From Colwellia sp. PAMC 20917 (lineage in GTDB: Bacteria; Pseudomonadota; Gammaproteobacteria; Enterobacterales; Alteromonadaceae): 64,000 bases of DNA. Shown here one piece after another: positions 28,588 to 38,210 of the stretch (positions are counted from its first letter, which is position 1; each line of letters begins with the position of its first letter). The notes beneath the pieces are model-generated. The model was not told the DNA's origin and made no database searches. It saw only the letters and a program-made list of their open reading frames with translations. The translations under genes and the position numbers were made by a program. The DNA lies in assembly GCF_001767295.1 (NCBI RefSeq), contig NZ_CP014944.1:4526001-4590000 (forward strand), given 5' to 3'.

Positions 28588-30762
28588 GTGCAATCAACAG
28601 TGCAACAGTCAACTCAATGGACAATTAACGCTTCACAAAAGTTAAGTTCAGACCCTCTGTTAGACAGTTTAGTGCTTATAACAGAGCATTATGGTAACCC
28701 GTGCTCTCCTGAAGCGCTTGCGGCTGGTTTACCACTTACTGGTGCTAATCTTACACCCGAGCTGTTACCTCAAGCAGCATCTCGCGCAGGGTTAAGTGCA
28801 AAATTAGTGCGTAAAGGCTTAAATGAATTACCCTCAATGTTGTTACCTTGTATTTTGATGCTGAAAGATAAAAAAGCCTTAGTATTACAAGAACTAGATA
28901 TTGAAAAAAATATAGCAACAGTTTCTTTACCTGAAACTGGCGGTGAAGAACAGCTAACTATTGAGGAATTAGAATCGAGTTTTGTTGGCTATTTATTTTT
29001 AATAAAGCAGCAATATCGCGGTGATAGAAATTTCGATGTTCATCTTAATAGTTCAAAAGAACATTGGTTATGGCAGAAAATTAAGAATACTTCATCGATA
29101 TATCGAGATGTGATTATTGCATCAGTAATGATCAATATTTTTGCTCTGGTATCACCACTTTTTGTGATGAATATTTATGACAAAGTGATACCTAATCTCG
29201 CTTTCGAATCACTTTGGGTACTAGCCATTGGTGCCGGTGTCGCTTATATCTTTGATTTTATTTTAAAACAACTTCGTGGTTATCTAATTGATGTTGCGGG
29301 CAAGAAAATTGATATTGAAGTTTCTTCAAAACTATTTGCTAAAGTAATTGGTATACCGCTTGAAAAACGCTCCCCAAGTGTCGGTGGAATGGCAAAGCAG
29401 CTGAGTGAATTTGACAGTGTCAGAGAGTTTTTGTCTTCTGCGACAATAAGTGCCTTAGTTGACTTACCTTTTGCTGTGCTTTTTATGTTTTGTATTTGGC
29501 TTGTTGCAGGAGACTTAGTGATGTTTCCAATTATTGCCTCAATACTTATCATTGGCTACACCTTGTTAAATCAATCTAAACTTCGTAAAGCGATAGAAGA
29601 AAGTAATAAGTTTTCGGGTTTACGCCATGGACATCTGATCGAGTGTTTAAGCGCTTTAGAATCTATTAAAGCTAATGGCGCCGAAGGTGTTGTGCAAAGA
29701 GCATGGCAGCAAATGGTTGGTCATACCTCGACCTGGTTACTTAAATCTAAAATGATCACTAATTCGGTGTTAAATTTTGCGAGTTTTATTGTACAAATAT
29801 CAGTAGTCGCCGTTGTAGTGTTAGGTGTCTATCGAGTATCCGAAAATTTAATCTCTATGGGGGGAATTATAGCGGCTGTTATGTTAACCGGTCGTGCTAT
29901 ATCTCCTATTGCTAAGCTTGCTGGCCTAATGACGCGCTCTAATCAAACCTTAAGTGCTTTGAAACAACTTGATACTTTAATGGAGCAAGAAGGCGAATTT
30001 GAAGACAAAGCTCATTTGGTAAGTCGGACAAAACTCAGTGGCAATATAAATGCTGAAAATATCAGTTTTAAGTACCCTAATGCAGAAAGCGACTCTTTGC
30101 AGCCAATGTCAGTAAAAATTAATCAAGGAGAAAGAATTGCCATTGTTGGTCATAATGGTTCGGGTAAAACAACGCTAGCTAAATTACTATTAGGTCTTTA
30201 TCAGCCAAGCAAGGGTAGCATTCAATTTGATGGTTTAAATCACCGGCAAATTCATCCTAGCGATTTGCGAAAAAACATTGGCTATTTACCACAAGATATT
30301 GTCTTATTTCATGGTACCATCCGCGACAACATCCTCTTCGGTACTCGTCAAGTTACTGAATATCAACTTATTAGAGCGGTTCAACTGTCTGGTGTCAGTG
30401 CTTTTACCGATCATAATAGTCAAGGCCTTGACCAACAAGTGGGGGAAAGTGGTAGTGCATTATCACGTGGCCAGAGACAGTCAATTGTTTTAGCCAGAGC
30501 GATATTAAATTCACCTCAAATATTACTGTTAGATGAGCCAACCGCGAGTCTTGATGCTCGTGCTGAAAAGAAGTTTATTGAAGCAATCAATGCAACGGCA
30601 AAAGATCGCACTATGTTATTAATTACCCATAAAATGGATTTATTAAAATTGGTTGACCGCATTCTTGTTTTAGATAAAGGTAAATTGATTATTGACGGTC
30701 CAAAAGATAAAGTATTAGCGCAACTCAAAGGCGAAAATTTAAATCAAGAGGCGAACTTATGA
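28588..30762 (+). CDS. Type I secretion ABC transporter (LapB-like)
   Basis: This 724-residue inner-membrane ATPase powers export of the adjacent adhesin. The N-terminal ~140 residues are a C39-peptidase-like domain without the catalytic cysteine context (LDSLVLITEHYGNPCSPEAL), as in transporters of uncleaved substrates. A membrane region with several helices follows, then an ATPase domain with Walker A VGHNGSGKTTLAKLLLGL, signature LSRGQRQSIVLARAI and Walker B ILLLDEPTASLD. The start is a GTG at 28588 with AAGGG upstream. Its last four bases overlap the start of the membrane-fusion gene, so the two are translationally coupled. A transport-defective variant is not suggested. Confidence 0.95.
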   Translation: MQSTVQQSTQWTINASQKLSSDPLLDSLVLITEHYGNPCSPEALAAGLPLTGANLTPELLPQAASRAGLSAKLVRKGLNELPSMLLPCILMLKDKKALVLQELDIEKNIATVSLPETGGEEQLTIEELESSFVGYLFLIKQQYRGDRNFDVHLNSSKEHWLWQKIKNTSSIYRDVIIASVMINIFALVSPLFVMNIYDKVIPNLAFESLWVLAIGAGVAYIFDFILKQLRGYLIDVAGKKIDIEVSSKLFAKVIGIPLEKRSPSVGGMAKQLSEFDSVREFLSSATISALVDLPFAVLFMFCIWLVAGDLVMFPIIASILIIGYTLLNQSKLRKAIEESNKFSGLRHGHLIECLSALESIKANGAEGVVQRAWQQMVGHTSTWLLKSKMITNSVLNFASFIVQISVVAVVVLGVYRVSENLISMGGIIAAVMLTGRAISPIAKLAGLMTRSNQTLSALKQLDTLMEQEGEFEDKAHLVSRTKLSGNINAENISFKYPNAESDSLQPMSVKINQGERIAIVGHNGSGKTTLAKLLLGLYQPSKGSIQFDGLNHRQIHPSDLRKNIGYLPQDIVLFHGTIRDNILFGTRQVTEYQLIRAVQLSGVSAFTDHNSQGLDQQVGESGSALSRGQRQSIVLARAILNSPQILLLDEPTASLDARAEKKFIEAINATAKDRTMLLITHKMDLLKLVDRILVLDKGKLIIDGPKDKVLAQLKGENLNQEANL

Positions 30763-32132
30763 AGGTTAGCCAACAAGACCTAGAAATGGCTGACGATGTA
30801 TATGGTGCAATGCTAACGGAAGTGCCAAGTTTACATCGGTTAACTATATGGGCAATGGGCGGATTACTTTTTTGTTTTCTTATTTGGTCATATTTTTCTG
30901 AACTACAACAAGTTACATCAGGAATGGGCAAGGTCATACCATCAACTCAAGTACAAATTATACAAAGTTTAGATGGTGGTGTATTACAAAAACTCTTTGT
31001 TCAAGAAGGTATGCAAGTAATTAAAGGGCAACCGATTGCAAGTATTGATGATACTCGCTTTAGATCTGACTTTGCAGAACAAAAACAGGAGGTGAGTAGC
31101 CTAAGAGCGAATGTCATTCGCCTTAGAGCCGAGCTTTCAAGTATATTGATTGGTGTTAGCGAAAGTTGGCAACGACAAATAGAAATAAATATAAAAGTGC
31201 CTGTTTATCCAGACGATTTGCAACAAAACGCTAAGTTTATGGTTGAAAGACAACAAGAAGAGTATTCTGGAAGAATAGATAATTTAATCAATCAATTAGC
31301 AATTCAAGCCCAGCAGATACAACAAAGGGAACAAGAAGTTGCTGAATTAGTTTCGAAAATTAATACCTTAAAAATAAGTTATGAGATAGCCAGTAAAGAA
31401 CTCGACTTAACACGACCACTTGCGGAAAAAAATATTGTTTCAAAAATCGAACTCTATAAGTTAGAACGTAGTGTGAATGAACTTAAAGGTGAATTAAGTG
31501 CGGTTCGTTTGTTAGCACCAAAATTAAAGTCTGCCATACAAGAGTCAATTTTAAATCGTAGAGAAACAGCACTTGCTTATAAAACAGAAGCGAGATCAGA
31601 GCTTAATGAATTAGAGAATAAACTATCTCGAATTAATGAATCACAGGTTGGTGCTCAAGATAAAGTAACGAAAGCATTAATTTTATCGCCGGTTATTGGT
31701 ACTATTAAAACTATACACATTAATACCTTAGGTGGAGTAGTTAAGCCGGGTGAAACCATTGCTGAAATTGTGCCCACCGAAGATAAATTGATGGTAGAAG
31801 CAAAAATTAAACCCAGAGATATAGCGTTTATTTATCCTGGGTTGCCAGCTGTTGTTAAGATCACCGCCTATGACTTTACACGATATGGCGGGTTAACGGG
31901 TAAAGTAGAGCACATAAGTGCCGATACAACACAGGATGAAGAGGGAAACAGTTTTTATCTTATTAGAGTGCGCACTGATGCTTCAAGCATTAAGAATAAA
32001 AATGGCAAAGAAATGCCGATTATTCCAGGTATGCTAACAGATGTTGATGTTATTACGGGAAAGCGAACAATTTTAGAATATATTTTAAACCCCATATTAC
32101 GGGCGAATGAGGCTGCACTAAGAGAACGGTAA
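30759..32132 (+). CDS. HlyD-family membrane fusion protein (LapC-like)
   Basis: This 457-residue protein forms the periplasmic adaptor between the ABC transporter and the outer-membrane channel. It has one N-terminal membrane helix (LTIWAMGGLLFCFLIWSYF), a lipoyl-type half (VIPSTQVQIIQSLDGGVLQK), a long coiled-coil region with many Gln/Glu heptads, the second lipoyl half (LSPVIGTIKTIHINTLGGVV) and a beta-barrel C-terminal part. The gene starts with ATGA, overlapping the ABC gene stop. Family and place in the operon agree. Confidence 0.95.
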   Translation: MKVSQQDLEMADDVYGAMLTEVPSLHRLTIWAMGGLLFCFLIWSYFSELQQVTSGMGKVIPSTQVQIIQSLDGGVLQKLFVQEGMQVIKGQPIASIDDTRFRSDFAEQKQEVSSLRANVIRLRAELSSILIGVSESWQRQIEINIKVPVYPDDLQQNAKFMVERQQEEYSGRIDNLINQLAIQAQQIQQREQEVAELVSKINTLKISYEIASKELDLTRPLAEKNIVSKIELYKLERSVNELKGELSAVRLLAPKLKSAIQESILNRRETALAYKTEARSELNELENKLSRINESQVGAQDKVTKALILSPVIGTIKTIHINTLGGVVKPGETIAEIVPTEDKLMVEAKIKPRDIAFIYPGLPAVVKITAYDFTRYGGLTGKVEHISADTTQDEEGNSFYLIRVRTDASSIKNKNGKEMPIIPGMLTDVDVITGKRTILEYILNPILRANEAALRER

Positions 32133-32186
32133 GGCTTGTCTAATAGTAATTAATAATAAAAATATGGAGTATTTATAAATAACATT

Positions 32187-33581
32187 ATGTTTAAATTAAA
32201 TAAAATAACTATGGTTTGGTGTTTAGGCTTATCGGGATTATATTCTGCTAATAGCTATGCCCAAAGTTTAGAGGCAGCCGTTGCGACCGCACTTGATACA
32301 CATCCTGATATTCGTCAGACATTTGCACGATTTAAATCTAAAGAAGAAGATGTTAATCGTGCCTCAGCAGGCTATTTTCCAACTATTGATTTAACTGCTG
32401 GTTATGGTTATGAATATACTGATACCCCCGGAAATAGACGAAATGCTACCATCGGCGATGACGGTGAAACTGAATTAGCCCGTGGTGAATTTGGTGTTAG
32501 TATTAAACAAATTCTTTTTGATGGCATGTACACGAGTAATGAAATAGATAGAACTAAATTCGAAGCGAGCGCTGAGCAATGGACATTAATTGCCAATGCA
32601 GAAGATCTTGCGTTACAAGTGGCTAAAGCCTATTTAAATTTTATAAAAACAGATGAGCTTGTTAAATTATCAGCAATAAACATTGCCTCACACCAAGTCA
32701 TTTATGATCAAATTAAAGAACGTACTGATTCAGGACTGGGTAATATTGCCGACTTGTCTCAAGTTACAGGGCGGCTAGCTCGCGCGCAAGCTAACATGAT
32801 TTCGGCGCGTAATAATAACCTTGACGCTAGGTCACAATTTATTCGTTTAACGAATACACAACCGAGTAACCTTGTGCTACCAGTACCTGATGCTGATATG
32901 TTACCTAAAAATAAAGCAACGGGTTTAACTCTAGCAATAAAACGTCATCCGGTAATTAAAGCTGCTCAGCAAGATATTAATGCGGCTCGTTCATTTAAAA
33001 GCTCAATAAACGCTAGATATTACCCAACCTTATCTTTAGAACTCGGCGTGAATTCTGATAATGATATCGGTGGTGAAAGCGGTATTAATCGATTTGGCGC
33101 TGACGTAGGTGGTCATCGAAACGATGCAACAGCAATGCTGCGCTTGCGCTACAACTTTTACTCGGGTGGAAAAGACATAGCTACCGAACGAAGTGCAGCC
33201 TATAAAATTTCAGAAGCGCAGGAAATTAATTATAACGCTCACCGTCAAGTTACTGAAAGCTTTGGTCTGTCGTGGAATGCTTTTGAAATGTTAGCTTTAC
33301 AAAAAACATATCTAAAGCAACATGTTATTACATCTAAAGATACGCAGGCAGCCTACAAACAGCAGTTCGATATTGGGCAGCGAAATCTTCTCGATCTGCT
33401 TGATACCGAAAATGAATTGTTTCAAGCTCGTAAGGATTACCTTGATGCAGACTTTAATGAATTAAGCGCTCAGTATCGTTTGTTAAATGCAACAGGCCTG
33501 CTACTTGATTCATTGAGAGTAACAAGATCATCAAAATGGAAAGGTGAACACGAATACGAACAAGGAGCTTACGATGAATAA
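32187..33581 (+). CDS. TolC-family outer-membrane channel (LapE-like)
   Basis: This 464-residue protein has a signal peptide ending in SYAQS and the typical TolC-family internal duplication, with two long helical hairpins (LAKAYLNFIKTDELVKLS-type and DLLDTENELFQARKDYLDAD-type segments). It would complete the type I secretion channel for the adhesin. The ATG at 32187 has its only good ribosome site rather far upstream (GGAG); an in-frame ATG at 32211 would still leave an intact signal peptide. Its 3' end overlaps the next gene by eight bases. Confidence 0.93.
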   Translation: MFKLNKITMVWCLGLSGLYSANSYAQSLEAAVATALDTHPDIRQTFARFKSKEEDVNRASAGYFPTIDLTAGYGYEYTDTPGNRRNATIGDDGETELARGEFGVSIKQILFDGMYTSNEIDRTKFEASAEQWTLIANAEDLALQVAKAYLNFIKTDELVKLSAINIASHQVIYDQIKERTDSGLGNIADLSQVTGRLARAQANMISARNNNLDARSQFIRLTNTQPSNLVLPVPDADMLPKNKATGLTLAIKRHPVIKAAQQDINAARSFKSSINARYYPTLSLELGVNSDNDIGGESGINRFGADVGGHRNDATAMLRLRYNFYSGGKDIATERSAAYKISEAQEINYNAHRQVTESFGLSWNAFEMLALQKTYLKQHVITSKDTQAAYKQQFDIGQRNLLDLLDTENELFQARKDYLDADFNELSAQYRLLNATGLLLDSLRVTRSSKWKGEHEYEQGAYDE

Positions 33582-34212
33582 GTTATCAATTAAGCCAATA
33601 GAAGTTAAGACAAAATATTTAGTGGTCGCTTTTGCAGTATTATTTATTAGTGCTTGTGCTGATACTTCTGTAGTCACATTAGAAGACTCGGTACAGCAGC
33701 TTTATGATTTAACTGATTATGACAGTGATGGTGTAGTAAAAGCGCGTGAAAAATGTGATGGGACTTCTATTGGTGCTGCGATTGACAATTATGGTTGTGG
33801 TACTCAAACGTCTAAAATAATGCCTTTTAAAATTGATGTTAAATTTGTTAACAATTCTTATCAACTGTCAGACCAAGCAAATGTAGACATCAGTAAGTTA
33901 GCAGAACTTCTTAAAATGAATCCGCAAATCAATGTAGTGATTGAAGGGCATAGCAGTAAAGTTGGCGTGGCAAAATTAAATCAACTGCTGTCAAATAATC
34001 GCGCTAAAGCGGTTGCTTTGGTGCTAATCAATGATTTTAAAATTAATGAAGAGCGTATCTCTTCAATCGGTTATGGCTTCGAACGCTTAGAAAACTTAGC
34101 TGATACTGAACAAGCGCATGCTGAAAATCGTCGTATAATGGCTGAGATATCTCATATAGAAAAAATTGATGATCTCAAATGGACCATTTATACAGTGAAC
34201 CAAGCTAATTAA
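33574..34212 (+). CDS. OmpA-family lipoprotein with thrombospondin type 3-like Ca motif
   Basis: This ~212-residue lipoprotein has a signal peptide with lipobox ISAC. A short calcium-type motif, YDSDGVVKAREKCDGT, is followed by an OmpA-like peptidoglycan-binding domain (NPQINVVIEGHSSKVG, NRAKAVALVLI, SIGYGFERL). The ATG at 33574 follows AAGGAG with good spacing and overlaps the TolC-like stop; an upstream GTG at 33544 is unlikely. OmpA-like genes sit in many Lap-type operons, where they may anchor or stabilise the secretion channel. The exact role is unknown. Confidence 0.88.
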   Translation: MNKLSIKPIEVKTKYLVVAFAVLFISACADTSVVTLEDSVQQLYDLTDYDSDGVVKAREKCDGTSIGAAIDNYGCGTQTSKIMPFKIDVKFVNNSYQLSDQANVDISKLAELLKMNPQINVVIEGHSSKVGVAKLNQLLSNNRAKAVALVLINDFKINEERISSIGYGFERLENLADTEQAHAENRRIMAEISHIEKIDDLKWTIYTVNQAN

Positions 34213-34218
34213 TTATTA

Positions 34219-34935
34219 ATGAGTAGCATTAGAAGAAGTTCTTTTTTTAAATGGATGGTCATCAAGCCCATTCAAATGCTTCTCATCACCACAATATGTT
34301 TAGCGGCTATATTTGCTCAATCTACACAGCCCCTTAATGAAAAAGAAATTGTCTCATCATTAGAAAAAAGTTATGGAGAAAGAGCAGGTAAAAGAGGCAA
34401 AGCCTGGTTTAAATTAATGCAACCAAAAGTTCAACATTCACCCTTAGAAACATTACAAGAAGTTAATCAATTCTTTAATATGTTTAGGTTTATTGATGAT
34501 AGTAAACTTTGGGGTGTGAGCAATTATTGGGCGACACCTATCGAATTTATCGGTGTTAATGGTGGCGATTGCGAAGACTATTCAATTGCTAAATATTTTA
34601 CCTTATTAGAGATGGGTATTGCGGATGAAAAAATGAGGATCACTATGGTAAAAGCCGTCAAACTTAATCAATACCATATGGTACTCGCTTACTACGAAAC
34701 GCCTAGTGCCGTACCATTAATTTTAGATAATCTAGACGGTGTAATAAAACCCGCAAATCAGCGCAACGATCTGATCCCTATATATAGTTTTAATGCCAGT
34801 CAATTATGGTTGAACAAAGCAAAGGGGCAAGGAATTCTTAGTGGAAAATCATCAAAGCTTAAACTTTGGCGAGACTTAAGACAGCGTATAACTACTTCAA
34901 AACTTAAACAACCCAAAATTAAAATGGAGTTTTAA
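34219..34935 (+). CDS. lapG: LapG-type periplasmic cysteine protease (BTLCP/DUF920)
   Basis: This 238-residue bacterial transglutaminase-like protease is predicted to release the adhesin by cutting its N-terminal retention module. The N-terminal hydrophobic helix (IQMLLITTICLAAIFA) would direct it to the periplasm. The catalytic triad is visible: Cys118 in GGDCEDYSIAKY, His153 in NQYHMVLAYYE and Asp170 in LILDNLDG, with spacing close to Pseudomonas LapG. It lies six bases after the OmpA gene and four before the LapD-like gene. Its probable substrate site in the adhesin is TTAG rather than the usual TAAG. Confidence 0.94.
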   Translation: MSSIRRSSFFKWMVIKPIQMLLITTICLAAIFAQSTQPLNEKEIVSSLEKSYGERAGKRGKAWFKLMQPKVQHSPLETLQEVNQFFNMFRFIDDSKLWGVSNYWATPIEFIGVNGGDCEDYSIAKYFTLLEMGIADEKMRITMVKAVKLNQYHMVLAYYETPSAVPLILDNLDGVIKPANQRNDLIPIYSFNASQLWLNKAKGQGILSGKSSKLKLWRDLRQRITTSKLKQPKIKMEF

Positions 34936-34939
34936 GACC

Positions 34940-36871
34940 ATGACCCTATTTAGAGAAATAAACTCATTACTGTTCGCACTTTTTTTACTAGTTATGACCA
35001 GTTTAGTTTATTTTCAATTTACACAAACCCGCGACTTTATGAATCAGCAGATGGATTCTGATTTAAACAACACTATAACTTCGTTAGGTTTAATGTTGAG
35101 GCCTCATATTGAAACTGGAGATGTAGCCACAGCAGAAACCTTGGTTAATGTCATTTTTGAAGGCGGCTTCTATCGCAAGGTGACCCTTAAATGGCTGGTT
35201 GATGGCAAAGAGCAAATTTGGGAAAATCCAATTGTTATTGAAGGGGTTCCACAATGGTTTATCAATCTAGATTTATTTGCCATACAAAAAAAAGAAAGTT
35301 TAATTACCTCAGGTTGGTTGCAACTAGCAACAATTGAAATTGAAGGTCACCCCGCGTTAGGTTATCAAGAGTTATGGCGGGTGATGAATGACACTTTGAT
35401 GATTTTATCTTTTCTTTTTATTCTTTCTATTATTGTTTTAAGGTTCAAATTGAACCGAATTTTAAAACCATTACATAATGTAGCTATACACGCGAAAAAC
35501 ATTTCACAACGTAAGTTTGGTCAAGACCTTGAGTTACCGAAAACTATAGAGTTACAAGATGTCGTTGGCGCGATTAATTCGATGTCAGGACAGTTAAAAC
35601 AAATATTTTCGACCTTGGATGAAGAGGTTAATGAATTAAAAGAAGATAAATTTATCGATCAGGTTTCTCAATTGCCTAATCGACAATATTTGTCTGCACA
35701 AATCAATAATTGGTTAAATGAGCCTGGATTTGGCGGGCTTATTTTAGCTAAGTTTGATTGGCTTGAAGATGTTCATAGTAAGTATGGCTATCAAGGCCGA
35801 GATGAAATTATTAAAGTTGTGTCAAAACGAATGCAAGCCGAGTTACCAGAAATCAGCGAATGTATTATTGCACGAATTGCCAACACCGAATTTGCATTTT
35901 TGATCACTAAAGCAGAAAAAAGCGTCATAAAAGTCTACTTGCAGTCATTAATCAGGATCATTAATCAAGAGATCGCAAAAGCAGGTTGCACACCTAATAC
36001 TCGCTTTGCCTTAGGTGTTAGTCAACGGATTGATAACATGAACTCGGCTGATTTATTATCTCAATCTGATAATGCACTACAACAAGCACAACGCGAGCAT
36101 AAAATAAGCCATTGGATAGATGCGGATCAACCACAAAAATATAGCCGTGAACAATGGCGCAGTAAATTGGTTGATTCTATTAATAACAACCATTTTAGCT
36201 TTCAATGGCAGCCAATTTTAGCTATGACGACTCAACAAGTTATTCAGCGCGAAATATATTGTCGTTTATACATAGACAAACAAATTGTCACCGCATCTGA
36301 GTTTATGCCATTTATAGAGTTGTTATCGTTAGGTGCTCAGCTAGACAGATGTTTATTGCAGTCAATCGAACAGCAGAATATTTTGGCCCTTGCAGATGAG
36401 GGGATCGCGATTAATTTAACGCATGATAGTTTAAAAGATCCACTATTTATTCAATGGTTAGCGCAATACCTTAAGCAGTCCGCCTATGCAGAACGTATTT
36501 CTTTTGAAATACCCGAATCAGCAGCCATAACCTCGTTTGATCAATGTTATCAGCTAGCAGAAATTGTTAGAGCAGCGGGTGCTAAGATAGGTATTGACCA
36601 GTGTGGTCGCCAAATGGGCTCTTTAGAATATTTACAAAAACTCCTACCTAATTATATTAAATTAGACTTATCTTTCGCTTATTATGAGAAGTTAAATCAA
36701 AATAAAGAACTTTGCCGTGCGCTAGTCAATGTGGCGAAAGGACTAAATATCTCGGTTATTATTACTGGAATTGAAGACCAAGCGCAATTAGCAGATTTTA
36801 ATTCATTAAAAGCAGAGGGTTATCAAGGTTATATTTCTCCAGTTGAAGACGTTGATATTAATCCCAGTTAA
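34940..36871 (+). CDS. lapD: LapD-type c-di-GMP receptor with degenerate GGDEF and EAL domains
   Basis: This 643-residue inner-membrane protein has two membrane helices flanking a LapD/MoxY-type periplasmic domain (about 25-150), a HAMP region, then GGDEF-like and EAL-like domains. The GGDEF motif is replaced (RIANTEFAFLI) and the EAL signature reads EIY (QREIYCRLY), so neither synthesis nor hydrolysis of c-di-GMP is expected. The EAL domain probably acts as a c-di-GMP sensor. A GW pair (Gly125-Trp126) in the periplasmic domain matches the loop by which Pseudomonas LapD grips LapG. When c-di-GMP is bound it should hold LapG away from the adhesin. GGAG precedes the ATG. Confidence 0.93.
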   Translation: MTLFREINSLLFALFLLVMTSLVYFQFTQTRDFMNQQMDSDLNNTITSLGLMLRPHIETGDVATAETLVNVIFEGGFYRKVTLKWLVDGKEQIWENPIVIEGVPQWFINLDLFAIQKKESLITSGWLQLATIEIEGHPALGYQELWRVMNDTLMILSFLFILSIIVLRFKLNRILKPLHNVAIHAKNISQRKFGQDLELPKTIELQDVVGAINSMSGQLKQIFSTLDEEVNELKEDKFIDQVSQLPNRQYLSAQINNWLNEPGFGGLILAKFDWLEDVHSKYGYQGRDEIIKVVSKRMQAELPEISECIIARIANTEFAFLITKAEKSVIKVYLQSLIRIINQEIAKAGCTPNTRFALGVSQRIDNMNSADLLSQSDNALQQAQREHKISHWIDADQPQKYSREQWRSKLVDSINNNHFSFQWQPILAMTTQQVIQREIYCRLYIDKQIVTASEFMPFIELLSLGAQLDRCLLQSIEQQNILALADEGIAINLTHDSLKDPLFIQWLAQYLKQSAYAERISFEIPESAAITSFDQCYQLAEIVRAAGAKIGIDQCGRQMGSLEYLQKLLPNYIKLDLSFAYYEKLNQNKELCRALVNVAKGLNISVIITGIEDQAQLADFNSLKAEGYQGYISPVEDVDINPS

Positions 36872-37307
36872 ATTTATGGGTGTTAAAGTTCTAATGGGTT
36901 AATGATTTAGCTCACCTATCTAGATTAAGTGTTTTTTAGGCACTATTTTATGAAAGAGACAATATCCATCTTTTGTCTCTTTAAGGAATGCTATAAGCGG
37001 AGAAAATTTTTATCAAATATTTACCCATGTATAGCAACGCCAGTAAAATATGAAAAGGTTACGTTTCTTAATCTAAACCCTACAAAAAAACAATTAATCA
37101 CAATAGGATTAATCAATCGTTAGCGAAAGTAAACAGCATTATTGTTTTGCTGCACAGAATCTTGGACCAAAGTACAAAATAAGTAGATGATTAGCGATGT
37201 GTTAAATAAACGATTTATCTTAAAATAAACAACCACAAGTCATTAGAGGTATGTCATATTTAATATTATGAGTTATCCATAGTTTGTTCAAATTCCAAGG
37301 ATTTAGA
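36872..37307. other. Intergenic region with a long hairpin
   Basis: About 430 bases separate the Lap operon from mlaA. A 10-bp perfect inverted repeat AAAGAGACAA (36953-36962) / TTGTCTCTTT (36973-36982) with a 10-base loop is the only clear structure. It has no T-run and so may be a weak terminator for the operon or an RNA element. A 64-codon frame here has no start or similarity support. Confidence 0.5.
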
Positions 37308-38171
37308 ATGACAAGTATCAATAATACTAAAAATTTTAATTTATCGAGGTTTATTAAAAACCTAGCACAAAGTATCTTATTCTTATTATTTTTAACACAG
37401 ATAGCAGGGTGTTCATCTTTAAACGATGAGTCCGTTGTTGAAAAAGCTATAATAAGTGAATCCCCCTTAAAAGGCCCCTATGAAATAGCGGCTGAAGAAA
37501 ATATCCCAAGCGTAATCAGCTATGAAGAGCCAGAAGATTCATTAAGGTTTATCAATGAGCCCATTTTTAAATTTAATGATAAAGTATATCGCTACGTACT
37601 TAGTCCATTCGCAGTAGGTTATCAAAAAATTGTTCCTTTGCCGGTTGATCAAAGTATTCGAAACTTTTTTTACAATTTACGTGAACCGCTTTACGCGTTA
37701 AATCATTTATTTCAAGGAGAGCTTTCTAAATCGGGTAACAGTCTTGCTCGAGTGTTGGTAAATAGTACCATAGGTTTGTTTGGATTATTTGACCCCGCCA
37801 ACAGCATGATGGAACTGGAGCGTGATAAAACGACTTTCGGAGAAACTCTTGCTTCTTATGGCGTCGGACATGGTGTTTATCTTGTTTTACCTTTACTTGG
37901 ACCTTCAGACTTACGTGATACGGCATCATTATCGTTCAACTACCTAGCACACCCACTTAATTTCATTAATGATAAGAGGGCAGCTCAACAATTACTATTT
38001 GTTGATGGTATTCAAGCACAAACGCCTATTTTAGCTAAGTATCCACAGGTATTAACTGATGTTGAAAACCCTTACGAGTTTACGCGTAATTTATATATGC
38101 AAAGCATCCAACGAGATGGTCAAGAGCGCCGTAATGAAGTTTTTAAAACCGAAAAGCAAAAGCAACAATAA
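37308..38171 (+). CDS. mlaA: MlaA (VacJ) outer-membrane lipoprotein
   Basis: This ~287-residue lipoprotein of the Mla lipid-asymmetry system takes mislocalised phospholipids from the outer leaflet. The signal peptide ends in lipobox IAGC-SS. Family motifs are visible: EPIFKFNDKVYRYVLSP, FFYNLREPLYALNHLFQG, VNSTIGLFGLFDPA, TTFGETLASYGVGHGVYLV, LPLLGPSDLRDT. The ATG at 37308 has AAGGA at ideal spacing; the frame extends to a less likely TTG at 37284. The other mla genes are not next to it. The neighbour is an RND exporter instead, an association that may indicate a different lipid route. Confidence 0.93.
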   Translation: MTSINNTKNFNLSRFIKNLAQSILFLLFLTQIAGCSSLNDESVVEKAIISESPLKGPYEIAAEENIPSVISYEEPEDSLRFINEPIFKFNDKVYRYVLSPFAVGYQKIVPLPVDQSIRNFFYNLREPLYALNHLFQGELSKSGNSLARVLVNSTIGLFGLFDPANSMMELERDKTTFGETLASYGVGHGVYLVLPLLGPSDLRDTASLSFNYLAHPLNFINDKRAAQQLLFVDGIQAQTPILAKYPQVLTDVENPYEFTRNLYMQSIQRDGQERRNEVFKTEKQKQQ

Positions 38172-38210
38172 CGCCTTTTTTAGTACTTCTAACCCAAAAG
38201 TGGAATAAAT

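Noticed and set aside
28588-30762. Active C39 peptidase domain in the ABC transporter
   Set aside because: The N-terminal domain lacks the catalytic Cys at the expected place (ITEHYGNPCSPEAL aligns as a C39-like, non-cleaving domain), as is usual for Lap/RTX exporters.
36929-37123. 64-codon frame between the Lap operon and mlaA
   Set aside because: There is no ribosome site or recognisable motif, and a strong hairpin lies inside it.
36872-37307. c-di-GMP (GEMM) riboswitch upstream of surface genes
   Set aside because: I looked for the conserved GEMM core in the gaps before the adhesin, mlaA and polysaccharide genes and did not find a convincing match.
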